Of a stretch of DNA of 5,472 nt, positions 1 through 4,994 are shown one piece after another (positions within the stretch are counted from its first letter, which is position 1; the number at the start of each line of letters is the position of its first letter). Source of the stretch: Bacteroidales bacterium. Lineage in GTDB: Bacteria > Bacteroidota > Bacteroidia > Bacteroidales > UBA4181. A program made the position numbers and the translations under genes. The notes below the pieces were generated by a model, which was given only the letters and a program-made list of their open reading frames with translations, was not told where the DNA came from and did not search any database. The stretch spans positions 1 through 5,472 of the forward strand of contig JAQVSH010000143.1 of assembly GCA_028700615.1 (NCBI GenBank), written 5' to 3'.

Positions 1-344
1 ACAATCTCTTTCGTTTCCTGCTGATGAAAAAGATGGCCGATGTACATCCGTTGATTACCGTATTCGGGGTTATTCTCGGGATTGATCTTCTGGGTATTTT
101 CGGAATTATTTTTGGTCCTCTGATTCTTTCGCTCTTTTTTCTGTTGATTAAAATATACAATATTGAATACTCTCCTGAAAGGTATCAGGCAATGCAGCAT
201 GATCCGGGAAAAGATCTTCCGGCTTCTGAAAGTCAGGATAACAGCCCGATACCAGAAGTCATTGCAACTGCATCTGTAGGTTCTGAAAAGGAATTACGTG
301 AGGATCAAATAAAATTGGCCCCTAAAGAAGATCCGGCTGTGTAG
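1..344 (+). CDS. AI-2E/PerM-family transporter, C-terminal fragment (5' end outside window)
   Basis: The reading frame is open from base 3, so the gene begins upstream. The ATG at base 24 is internal and not a real start. The visible 113 residues contain a hydrophobic segment with a family-like HPL...G...GI.G.I.GP pattern, as in the last transmembrane region of AI-2E/PerM (DUF20-type) permeases. It runs into a second hydrophobic stretch that ends in KIYNIEY. A polar, acidic tail of about 65 residues follows, rich in Asp, Glu, Pro and Ser and probably cytoplasmic. Family members are multi-pass inner-membrane proteins of roughly 350 residues linked to export of small molecules or ions, and substrate cannot be read from this fragment. 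Base composition is less AT-rich than the genes at 934-4773, so this is probably host backbone. No clear hairpin-plus-T-run terminator follows the TAG stop. Confidence 0.8.
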   Translation, partial: NLFRFLLMKKMADVHPLITVFGVILGIDLLGIFGIIFGPLILSLFFLLIKIYNIEYSPERYQAMQHDPGKDLPASESQDNSPIPEVIATASVGSEKELREDQIKLAPKEDPAV

Positions 345-355
345 AATCTATAGGA

Positions 356-405
356 TTCATCCGGAAGGATCAGGATTTCGTGGAGGTTCATCCGGAGGGA
401 TCAGG
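356..405. repeat. Direct repeat pair of 19 bp just after the transporter gene
   Basis: Bases 356-374 (ttcatccggaaggatcagg) and 387-405 (ttcatccggagggatcagg) differ at one position and are spaced 31 bp apart. The second copy overlaps the left terminal repeat of the fold-back element at 390-588. The first therefore looks like a solo or duplicated end of that element. Confidence 0.75.
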
Positions 406-588
406 CACGGATTTACGCTTCGGGGCGGCTCAACTCGCTCCGTTCGCAGAAAACGAGAACACTCCTCTTTATAGTCAGTGCTGCGCACTGCCTAACATCG
501 TCGAACAGCTCTCGTTTTCTATGCTCAGGAGCTTCGTTTCGCTATTTCGCCCCTTGCGAACAAATCCTTTTGCCTGATCCCTCCGGAT
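390..588. repeat. 199-bp fold-back (nested palindromic) element
   Basis: The ends are perfect 18-bp inverted repeats: 390-407 (atccggagggatcaggca) and 571-588 (tgcctgatccctccggat). Nested inside are further complementary arms. These are cggatttacgcttcggggcg-type sequence near 408-427 against cgccccttgcgaacaaatcc at 549-568 (imperfect), agaaaacgaga at 448-458 against tctcgttttct at 510-520 (perfect), and a central hairpin cagtgc-tgc-gcactg at 476-490. The whole stretch could fold into one long interrupted stem in DNA or RNA. It has no plausible gene; the only long open frame inside it is a by-product of the palindrome. It could be a MITE, a REP-like/BIME element or an attC-like recombination site, and its class is not recognised. 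It may also help end transcription of the upstream transporter gene. Confidence 0.8.
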
Positions 589-642
589 TACAAACACTTT
601 GCATCTTTCACACCGACACCGCATCGATACATTGTCTGCATC

Positions 643-761
643 GACTGTGCCTCGGTTCTGTCTACCGATCTGATATTCAGCATAGGTTGTTTTAAATCCA
701 CAACGTTAAAAAAAACGTCGTGCCTGATAATCAATCCATTGGACAGAACCCAGGCATAGTC
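643..761. mobile_element. MITE-like element, copy 1 (119 bp, imperfect 20-bp terminal inverted repeats)
   Basis: The left terminus 643-662 reads gactgtgcctcggttctgtc. The right terminus 742-761 is its reverse complement with two mismatches. The subterminal parts differ: the left (A) side carries ctgatattcagcatagg, while the right (B) side carries a gataatcaatccattg sequence. The two ends are therefore distinguishable, as expected of a deletion derivative of an insertion sequence. The centre has an A-run between cgtt and aacg, which gives a small inner hairpin. A second copy lies at 4791-4908 in inverted orientation, so the B ends face each other across the gene array. No coding sequence and no obvious target-site duplication are visible. 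The parent insertion sequence is not recognised. Confidence 0.75.
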
Positions 762-764
762 TTT

Positions 765-794
765 TTTGAAAACGTCAGTTTTATTATATCTTTG
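765..794 (+). promoter_or_regulatory. Possible Bacteroidetes-type promoter upstream of the gene array
   Basis: TTTG at 765-768 is followed by 18 bp and then TATCTTTG at 787-794. This fits the published Bacteroidetes pattern of a TTTG/TTG -33 box and a TAnnTTTG -7 box. It starts 4 bp inside the right end of the MITE-like copy 1 and points into the gene array. A transcript from here would have a leader of about 130 bases containing the hairpin at 807-880. AT-rich DNA gives such matches by chance, so confidence is limited. Confidence 0.4.
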
Positions 795-806
795 ATAATA
801 AGTTGT

Positions 807-880
807 TTAATTAATGACAGCTGTAAAGCCAAGGCTAATATATACGCAACTCTGTTGCGTATACAGAATTGATTAAATAA
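807..880. repeat. Nested hairpin with perfect 10-bp core stem, in the leader of the array
   Basis: The core is tatacgcaac (841-850), loop tct, gttgcgtata (854-863), a perfect stem. Outside it, ctgta at 821-825 can pair with tacag at 861-865 as an alternative, and the outer arms ttaattaat near 808-816 and attgattaa near 868-876 are partly complementary. No T-run follows the core on either strand, so it is not a standard intrinsic terminator. It might be an operator, an RNA leader structure or a recombination-site fold. No known class is recognised. Confidence 0.6.
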
Positions 881-933
881 AAATGTAGTTATAGAGTTGA
901 CTAATTTATCGGGAAATATTTAAACTGGGAAAA

Positions 934-1467
934 ATGAAAAAAGTCAGAATTATTTTGTTCTTTTTAGTTGTGTTGTTGTTCCCCGGCTGTGAAAATATGG
1001 TTAGAATTGATGGGATTGAGAATGTCATATCAAAAAATGACCTTAACATACAACTAAAAATTGATGCTGATAATGATTATGAAATTCAAAATGTTTTGGA
1101 AAATGGAAACAGTAATAGTCATTATCTGAAAATTGATGTTGATAATAAATTTTCAATAAGAGGCCAAACAAATATTGAAATCAAAAAGAAATACAGACTG
1201 TCAATTACATTAAAAAATATTAATGCAAATCCGGTTATCACTTATTCTTTTTGGAAAGGGCTGAAAACATCTGTAAGAAGGTATACGTTAGCAGGTGAGA
1301 ATGGGAATCCACCTACATCAAAAACTCAGGAAATATATGATGACTGGATAACGTTTGATGAATATTTTGAAGCTCAAGAAGGAGAAGATTCTTTTATGTT
1401 GGCTCTTTTTTGTGAAAGTGGTACATTTTACATAAAGGAAATAAAAATTGAAGAAGTCAAAGAATAA
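934..1467 (+). CDS. Small predicted lipoprotein, beta-rich, possibly carbohydrate-binding-like
   Basis: The 177-residue product starts with a lipoprotein signal: two Lys at residues 2-3, a hydrophobic core at about 5-16, and FPGC with Cys19 as the candidate lipidated residue. Pro at -2 is unusual for a strict lipobox but is tolerated in some phyla. The mature part alternates short polar and hydrophobic strands. It ends in a segment (residues about 153-174) of the form hydrophobic strand, Cys160, Gly, FYIKEIKIEE. That closing strand is typical of jelly-roll carbohydrate-binding-type domains, so a sugar-binding surface lipoprotein is possible, but no family is firmly recognised. The ATG at 934 is chosen because it directly precedes the signal peptide; the upstream ctgggaaaa gives at best a weak ribosome site. 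It is the first gene of the array, 172 bp from the MITE-like copy 1. AT-rich composition suggests acquisition. Confidence 0.8.
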   Translation: MKKVRIILFFLVVLLFPGCENMVRIDGIENVISKNDLNIQLKIDADNDYEIQNVLENGNSNSHYLKIDVDNKFSIRGQTNIEIKKKYRLSITLKNINANPVITYSFWKGLKTSVRRYTLAGENGNPPTSKTQEIYDDWITFDEYFEAQEGEDSFMLALFCESGTFYIKEIKIEEVKE

Positions 1468-1473
1468 TGTACT

Positions 1474-1496
1474 GCACACAACACGCGGTATAAGCC
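1474..1496. repeat. Cassette-end-like motif after the lipoprotein gene
   Basis: Six bases after the stop codon lies gcacacaacacgcgg (1474-1488), running on to tataagcc (1489-1496). Similar motifs occur at 2872-2894, 4264-4277 and 4780-4791, each at a gene end. The tataagcc part is the reverse complement of ggcttata at 2150-2157, just after the next gene, so the zinc-ribbon gene is bracketed by an 8-bp inverted repeat. This is suggestive of recombination-site halves but does not match the strict integron attC consensus. Confidence 0.4.
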
Positions 1497-1515
1497 ATTA
1501 AAATAAAAGACCAAT

Positions 1516-2148
1516 ATGGAACCAGGGCCTAATTACATTTACAAATGCCCCAATTGTGGCAATCTTTTGACAAATGAAAGCTTAATGAGCGGAAACACTT
1601 TTGGTGCAAAAATCTTTTCTGATGGCAAGAGAGTTGCTCCAATGCTTCCGGAATTTCCTGACCTTACTAAATGTAGAAAATGTAATACCATCTTCTGGTT
1701 AAGTAAATTGGAAGAAGTAGGAACATATCAATGGGGCTATAAAAAGAGCCCAAATTGGGAAAAGGCAGACAAAGCAAAATTTCTTAATATTAAAGACTAT
1801 TTTAAGGCACTCAATGATGGTATTGCTGAAAACAGGGAAGAAGAACTATATATAAGAAATCGAATTTGGTGGGCATATAATGACAGAACTAGAAAGGGCA
1901 GAAAGCAGTTTTTAGATGAAAAGGACGAAATTAAGTGGAGAGAAAATTGTAATATATTAATATCTCTTCTTGACCAATCTGATTTGGACCAAAAAATAAT
2001 GACTGCTGAAATTCATAGAAATCTAGGGGATTTTGAAAAATGCATTAATATTATTCAAAGCATTGATAATGATGAATTTAATTGTATAAAAGAGAAAATT
2101 ATAAATGAATGCAAACGAAATAATAAATGTGTGATAGAGTTAAATTAA
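1516..2148 (+). CDS. Zinc-ribbon protein of unknown function, 210 aa
   Basis: Two CxxC knuckles, CPNC at residues 11-14 and CRKC at 53-56, should bind one zinc ion in a rubredoxin-like or zinc-ribbon fold. The loop between them is long (about 38 residues) and contains Gly- and Pro-rich sequence. The middle (about 65-125) is rich in Trp, Tyr and charged residues (GTYQWGYKKSP, IRNRIWWAYND). The C-terminal third is helical and charged; the stretch with AEIHRNLGDFEKCINII (164-180) resembles a single TPR-like helical pair. No signal peptide or membrane segment is seen, so it is probably cytoplasmic. I recall similar two-CxxC hypothetical proteins from Bacteroidetes genomes, but no function is known to me. 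The start at 1516 is 48 bp after the lipoprotein gene; there is no Shine-Dalgarno motif, as is common in Bacteroidetes. Confidence 0.85.
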   Translation: MEPGPNYIYKCPNCGNLLTNESLMSGNTFGAKIFSDGKRVAPMLPEFPDLTKCRKCNTIFWLSKLEEVGTYQWGYKKSPNWEKADKAKFLNIKDYFKALNDGIAENREEELYIRNRIWWAYNDRTRKGRKQFLDEKDEIKWRENCNILISLLDQSDLDQKIMTAEIHRNLGDFEKCINIIQSIDNDEFNCIKEKIINECKRNNKCVIELN

Positions 2149-2172
2149 CGGCTTATAACACTTTAAAATTTT

Positions 2173-2889
2173 ATGAATTTTGATCCTGAAATATTCGGAG
2201 AAGGATTTCATCGATTCGTTCAAATGGAAATTGATTTATTCAGTATTCCTTTAGGGATAATATTTCATATTTTCACATTAATAATTCTGTATTTAATTTA
2301 CAGATATGGAAATAGATACAGAAAATTGTTTTCCATATACTTTGCTTTTAACTGGTTATTTCTTTTCGGGTATTGGGGTGTTTATGCAATAATATACTGG
2401 TCAAAAGTCGGCATACCCTATTTAGCTTCATATTCATTAACTCCTGTTTTGTTAGGATTAATCGTTATACATTGGATAAAAGAGATCACCAAACCTAAAA
2501 TTGATTTTGATTTTAAGAATATAAAAAGTTATAAATTTATTGTCTTATTAATTATGATATGGGGATTCTGGTATCCAACATATATTTATGGACAAGGTTT
2601 TACATTCAGTATAAAGGATATCTTGCTATCTAATTATGGTTTGATGCCGTGTCCGACAACAATGGTTGTTCTTGGTCTATTGACCTTAAAATATCCGAAT
2701 GTAAATAAAAGCCTTTATAATATTTTTACAATTTATGCTCTTTTTATAGGAACTGCCACTGTACTATCAGGATGGTTACCGGATATACCTTTCATAATTC
2801 TAGGGATATATTCGCTTTGTTTGATTTTTTATAACAAAAGAAAAGTACTCAAAAACAAAAGAATCAACGAACGCTCACAACGGGCATAA
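2173..2889 (+). CDS. Multi-pass membrane protein, DUF6064-like, 238 aa
   Basis: About seven hydrophobic segments are visible, at roughly residues 23-43, 52-75, 82-102, 121-139, 155-173, 181-200 and 202-220, so it is an integral inner-membrane protein. The motif NYGLMPCPTTMVVLGLL (about 154-170), with Cys160, Pro161 and two Thr at the head of a membrane helix, matches what I recall of the DUF6064 family, whose function is unknown. The tail (about 221-238) is strongly basic and positive-inside. The last residues RSQRA and the stop are encoded by a cassette-end-like motif (2872-2894), so the native C-terminus may have been altered. The start lies 24 bp after the zinc-ribbon gene, behind the A/T-rich leader actttaaaatttt with no Shine-Dalgarno site. 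Confidence 0.8.
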   Translation: MNFDPEIFGEGFHRFVQMEIDLFSIPLGIIFHIFTLIILYLIYRYGNRYRKLFSIYFAFNWLFLFGYWGVYAIIYWSKVGIPYLASYSLTPVLLGLIVIHWIKEITKPKIDFDFKNIKSYKFIVLLIMIWGFWYPTYIYGQGFTFSIKDILLSNYGLMPCPTTMVVLGLLTLKYPNVNKSLYNIFTIYALFIGTATVLSGWLPDIPFIILGIYSLCLIFYNKRKVLKNKRINERSQRA

Positions 2890-2894
2890 AGACC
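2872..2894. repeat. Cassette-end-like motif overlapping the end of the membrane protein gene
   Basis: The sequence cgctcacaacgggc (2872-2885) followed by ataaagacc (2886-2894) parallels gcacacaacacgcgg plus tataagcc at 1474-1496: both have CACAAC, a G-rich step, an ATAA core and a terminal CC. Here the motif supplies the last codons and the stop codon of the upstream gene. Confidence 0.4.
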
Positions 2895-2927
2895 GATTAC
2901 AATTGAGATTTACTGACAACAAAAAAG

Positions 2928-3389
2928 ATGAACATTGAAATTATTGAACTATCAAAACGTACTGACCTTATAGACAAAGCCATAGATTTTGTTTGGAATT
3001 GTTGGGGAAATGAGGATAATTACAACTTCTATAAAGACTGTATTTCTAATTCACTAGACGATAAAAACATATTGCCAAAATTTTACTTTGTATTAGACAA
3101 TGATAAAATTATTGGCACTTATGCATTATTGACAAACGACTTAATAAGTCGTCAAGACTTATTTCCATGGTTTGCTTGTTTGTATGTAAATGAAAGTCAT
3201 AGAAAAAGAGGAATAGCAGGGCAGCTTTTAAAACATGGACTTAATGAAGCAAAGAAAAAAGGTTTTAATGTATTATATCTTTCAACAGACTTAGAAGAAT
3301 TCTATGAGAAATATGACTGGACTTATATTACAGATGGATTCAATATTTCCAACAGAAAAATAAAAATATATTCTAAAACATCACTTTGA
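2928..3389 (+). CDS. GNAT-family N-acetyltransferase, 153 aa
   Basis: The length and layout fit a single GNAT domain that transfers an acetyl group from acetyl-CoA to an amine. A beta-strand pair around 51-69 (FYFVLDNDKIIGTYAL) matches the usual strands before motif A. Motif A follows with strand ACLYV (83-87) and the pyrophosphate-binding loop HRKRGIAG (91-98), a good match to Q/RxxGxG/A. The helix GQLLKHGLNEAKKKG comes next, then motif B with LYLSTDLEEFYEKYDW (116-131); the FYEKYDW turn is the typical acyl-CoA-contacting tail. The acceptor substrate cannot be predicted, and no known aminoglycoside-resistance subfamily is recognised. The start is 38 bp after the membrane protein gene; upstream acaaaaaag is only A-rich. 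Acetyltransferases of this size are common cargo in gene-cassette arrays. Confidence 0.9.
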   Translation: MNIEIIELSKRTDLIDKAIDFVWNCWGNEDNYNFYKDCISNSLDDKNILPKFYFVLDNDKIIGTYALLTNDLISRQDLFPWFACLYVNESHRKRGIAGQLLKHGLNEAKKKGFNVLYLSTDLEEFYEKYDWTYITDGFNISNRKIKIYSKTSL

Positions 3390-3526
3390 CAACGATTTCA
3401 AATAAGAAGATATTCATCTGTTTGATAAAAAAAGCCCCCAATCCCTTACTGGCCATATTGTCAAACATTAGCGATCATTGCAGAGCGACACGTAAATGAC
3501 AAGAAAAAAACGACAGACAGTTTAAT
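3390..3526. other. 137-bp gap between acetyltransferase and dehydrogenase genes, no clear element
   Basis: This gap is longer than the earlier ones in the array. It contains a short C-run (gccccc) and an acattagcgatcattgc stretch, but no convincing inverted repeat, terminator or promoter. It may hold a degraded cassette junction or a weak promoter that I cannot identify by eye. Confidence 0.3.
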
Positions 3527-4243
3527 ATGCAAAAAGCAATAATAATCGGAGCTACATCTGGAATTGGGAAAGGACTTGCCAAAAAATTGGTAAACGAAAA
3601 CTATAGTGTTGGGATTACTGGTAGACGAACAGAATTACTTGACAAATTAAAATCTCAGAATCCAAGCTTATTTTACACTAAAACTCTTGACATAACAGAC
3701 ACCAACAGAGTAGTTGAAAATTTAGAAGATTTGGCAAAACAACTTGGAGGTCTTGATTTACTTATCATTAGTTCAGGAACAGGCGACTTAAACGACAAAC
3801 TTGACTATGAAATTGAGAAGCGAGCAATAGAAACGAATGTATTAGGTTTTACTTGCATTGCAAATTGGGCGTTCAATTATTTTGAAATCCAAAAGGCTGG
3901 ACATTTAGTTGCAATTACCTCTGTTAGTGGACTTCGTGGCAGTAGAGTTGCACCTGCTTACAATGCAACCAAAGCATATCAAATAAATTATTTAGAAGGA
4001 CTTCGGCAAAAAGCAAATAAACTCAAAACCCAAATTTTTGTGACAGATATTCGACCTGGATTTGTCGATACTGCTATGGCAAAAGGTGAAGGACAATTTT
4101 GGGTTGCATCAGTAGATAAAGCGACAAATCAAATTATTGACGCAATAAAGAAGAAAAAGAAAATTGTTTATGTCACAAAACGTTGGAAACTCATTGGGAC
4201 CATTTTGAAGAGAATACCAAGACCACTTTATGACAGAATGTAG
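3527..4243 (+). CDS. Short-chain dehydrogenase/reductase (classical SDR), 238 aa
   Basis: The protein is a classical SDR, an NAD(P)-dependent oxidoreductase with a Rossmann fold. The cofactor loop is GATSGIG at residues 8-14. GRR at 32-34 puts Arg at the end of beta-2, which favours NADP(H). LDI at 54-56 is the adenine-contacting Asp site. The usual NNAG is replaced by SSGTG (82-86), a notable deviation. The catalytic set is complete: Asn104, Ser132, Tyr145 and Lys149 (YNATK), and RPGFVDTAM (176-184) is the PG motif after beta-6. Length is normal for the family. The C-terminal end (209-238) is very basic with KKKKK and a hydrophobic patch, perhaps membrane-associating. The substrate is unknown. 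The ATG at 3527 sits 21 bases before the glycine-rich loop, as expected; no Shine-Dalgarno site is seen. Confidence 0.92.
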   Translation: MQKAIIIGATSGIGKGLAKKLVNENYSVGITGRRTELLDKLKSQNPSLFYTKTLDITDTNRVVENLEDLAKQLGGLDLLIISSGTGDLNDKLDYEIEKRAIETNVLGFTCIANWAFNYFEIQKAGHLVAITSVSGLRGSRVAPAYNATKAYQINYLEGLRQKANKLKTQIFVTDIRPGFVDTAMAKGEGQFWVASVDKATNQIIDAIKKKKKIVYVTKRWKLIGTILKRIPRPLYDRM

Positions 4244-4263
4244 CACGAAAGAAAAGCAACTAA

Positions 4264-4309
4264 CCGCTAACATCGGCATAGCAAAATGGCGGTTTTGCTT
4301 ATGTATGCC
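4264..4309 (+). repeat. attC-like hairpin after the dehydrogenase gene
   Basis: A ccgctaacatcgg motif (4264-4276) leads into a bulged stem. ggcata (4275-4280) pairs with tatgcc (4304-4309), and gcaaaa (4281-4286) pairs with ttttgc (4293-4298). The loop is tggcgg, and five unpaired bases (4299-4303) lie on one arm only. One-sided bulges of this kind are the hallmark of folded integron attC sites. However, the outer boxes do not match RYYYAAC/GTTRRRY exactly, and no T-run follows, so it is neither a proven attC nor a standard terminator. Similar CTAACATCGG-type repeats after genes are, from memory, common in Bacteroidetes. Confidence 0.5.
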
Positions 4310-4399
4310 AAAGTAATTAATGAACTACAACAAAACGCTTGTGCAGCCATAAGATTTAGAATTAATGAAGCAATTATAAATCAACCAAAAGCAAGATAA
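4301..4399 (+). CDS. Possible 32-aa small ORF before the DUF3795-like gene
   Basis: An ATG at 4301, inside the attC-like hairpin, opens a frame of 32 codons ending in TAA at 4397-4399, 2 bp before the next start codon. The product is rich in Ala, Asn, Ile and Arg (ACAAIRFRINEAIINQ), and the frame avoids stops in very AT-rich DNA. It might be a leader peptide, a remnant of a lost gene or a chance frame. There is no ribosome site and no known family, so confidence is low. Confidence 0.2.
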   Translation: MYAKVINELQQNACAAIRFRINEAIINQPKAR

Positions 4400-4401
4400 G
4401 A

Positions 4402-4773
4402 ATGGAAAATTCAACAACTCAAACAGAATTAATTTCATATTGTGGCTTTTATTGTGGCGCATGTCCAATGTTAACAAAAGAACAATGTGAAGGATGTAAA
4501 GGTGATAATCCAAAATGTGCCATTGGATACAAAGCGTGTCAAGTAAGGCCATGCTGCATTGAGAACAGATATAATTCATGTGCGGACTGTGATAAATATG
4601 ATTCAGTTAAGGATTGTAAATTATATAATCCATTCATGATACGATTAGGACAATTTATCTCACGGACAAATCGAAGACTTGGAATTGAGATGATAAAAGA
4701 AAAAGGGGAAACCGAATTTGTAAAGTACATGGTTGATAAAAATTGGGTAACAATAAAGACTGGAAAACAATAA
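4402..4773 (+). CDS. DUF3795-like cysteine-rich protein, 123 aa
   Basis: The N-terminus ISYCGFYCGACPML (residues 11-24) matches the characteristic opening of DUF3795 proteins. There are 12 Cys in 123 residues: 14, 18, 21, 29, 32, 39, 46, 51, 52, 60, 63 and 72. All lie in the first 72 residues, arranged as CxxxCxxC, CxxC and CC groups. Such spacing suggests one or more bound zinc ions or an iron-sulfur cluster; the function of the family is unknown to me. The C-terminal 50 residues are cysteine-free, basic and helical, with a short hydrophobic patch (FMIRLGQFI). No signal peptide is seen, so a cytoplasmic location is likely. The ATG at 4402 precedes the first Cys by 13 residues; upstream gataag is at best a weak ribosome site. 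It is the last gene of the array and lies 17 bp from MITE-like copy 2. Confidence 0.87.
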   Translation: MENSTTQTELISYCGFYCGACPMLTKEQCEGCKGDNPKCAIGYKACQVRPCCIENRYNSCADCDKYDSVKDCKLYNPFMIRLGQFISRTNRRLGIEMIKEKGETEFVKYMVDKNWVTIKTGKQ

Positions 4774-4779
4774 TTTGCA

Positions 4780-4791
4780 GCACACAAACGG
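4780..4791. repeat. Truncated cassette-end-like motif at the junction with MITE-like copy 2
   Basis: The sequence gcacacaaacgg follows the DUF3795-like stop codon and resembles gcacacaacacgcgg at 1474-1488. Its last base is the first base of the MITE-like element at 4791. The element therefore appears to have inserted in, or cut short, a cassette-end site. Confidence 0.35.
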
Positions 4792-4908
4792 ACTGTGCCT
4801 CGGTTCTGTCCAATGAATTGATTATCAGTCATGGTGTTTTTTTAACGATTTGGATTAAAAAAAACCTATGCTGAATATCAGATCAATAGACAGAACCGAG
4901 GCACAGTC
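4791..4908. mobile_element. MITE-like element, copy 2 (118 bp, perfect 20-bp terminal inverted repeats)
   Basis: The left end 4791-4810 reads gactgtgcctcggttctgtc, and the right end 4889-4908 is its exact reverse complement. The left subterminal part (attgattatcag, then a T-run and aacg) is the B side of copy 1. The right part (cctatgctgaatatcagatc) is the A side. The copy is therefore inverted relative to 643-761. It has no coding capacity. Its outer half is duplicated in tandem to the right. As a near-palindrome it could also act as a transcription stop between the array and the convergent right-flank gene. Confidence 0.8.
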
Positions 4909-4983
4909 AGGAGCCGTTGGATTAAAAAAAACCTATGCTGAATATCAGATCAATAGACAGAACCGAGGCACAGTCAGGAGCCG
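4850..4983. repeat. Tandem duplication of 67 bp (two units) covering the A half of copy 2
   Basis: Units 4850-4916 and 4917-4983 are identical as read. Each contains the A-side subterminal sequence, the 20-bp terminal repeat (ending at 4908 and 4975) and an aggagccg tail. Identity suggests a recent event such as replication slippage, or two element ends landing at the same site. Confidence 0.9.
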
Positions 4984-4994
4984 TTCCACGTTGT

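Larger units (their letters stand above)
643..4908. other. Possible composite cargo unit bracketed by two inverted MITE-like elements
   Basis: The two 118-119 bp elements at 643-761 and 4791-4908 lie in opposite orientation, with their B ends inward and A ends outward. They enclose six same-strand genes that are visibly more AT-rich than either flank. This is the geometry of a compound mobile unit or of a cassette array invaded at both edges. Immediate outside flanks (gcatc on the left, aggag on the right) do not show a shared target duplication. Movement as one unit is therefore inferred, and two independent insertions would give the same picture. Confidence 0.35.

Noticed and set aside
380..577. 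Open frame of 65 codons on the + strand
   Set aside because: It lies inside the fold-back element; its residues simply read through the palindromic arms and there is no family resemblance or ribosome site.
643..761. CRISPR-like repeat array
   Set aside because: The repeats are terminal inverted ends of a short element, with no regular spacers and no cas genes nearby.
841..863. Perfect hairpin as an intrinsic terminator
   Set aside because: No T-run follows the stem on either strand, and the stem is not GC-rich.
869..897. sigma70-like promoter (ttgatt, 17 bp, tagagt) before the lipoprotein gene
   Set aside because: Both boxes match only four of six bases in very AT-rich DNA; the TTTG/TAnnTTTG match at 765-794 is stronger.
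4264..4309. Hairpin as the intrinsic terminator of the dehydrogenase gene
   Set aside because: The sequence after the stem is aaagtaatta with no T-run, and the five-base one-sided bulge fits a recombination-site fold better.
4325..4579. Open frame of 84 codons on the - strand
   Set aside because: It overlaps the well-supported DUF3795-like gene on the opposite strand and has a Cys/Leu/His-rich composition typical of an antisense shadow.
4539..4832. Open frame of 97 codons on the - strand
   Set aside because: It is antisense to the DUF3795-like gene and runs into the MITE-like element; no recognisable domain.
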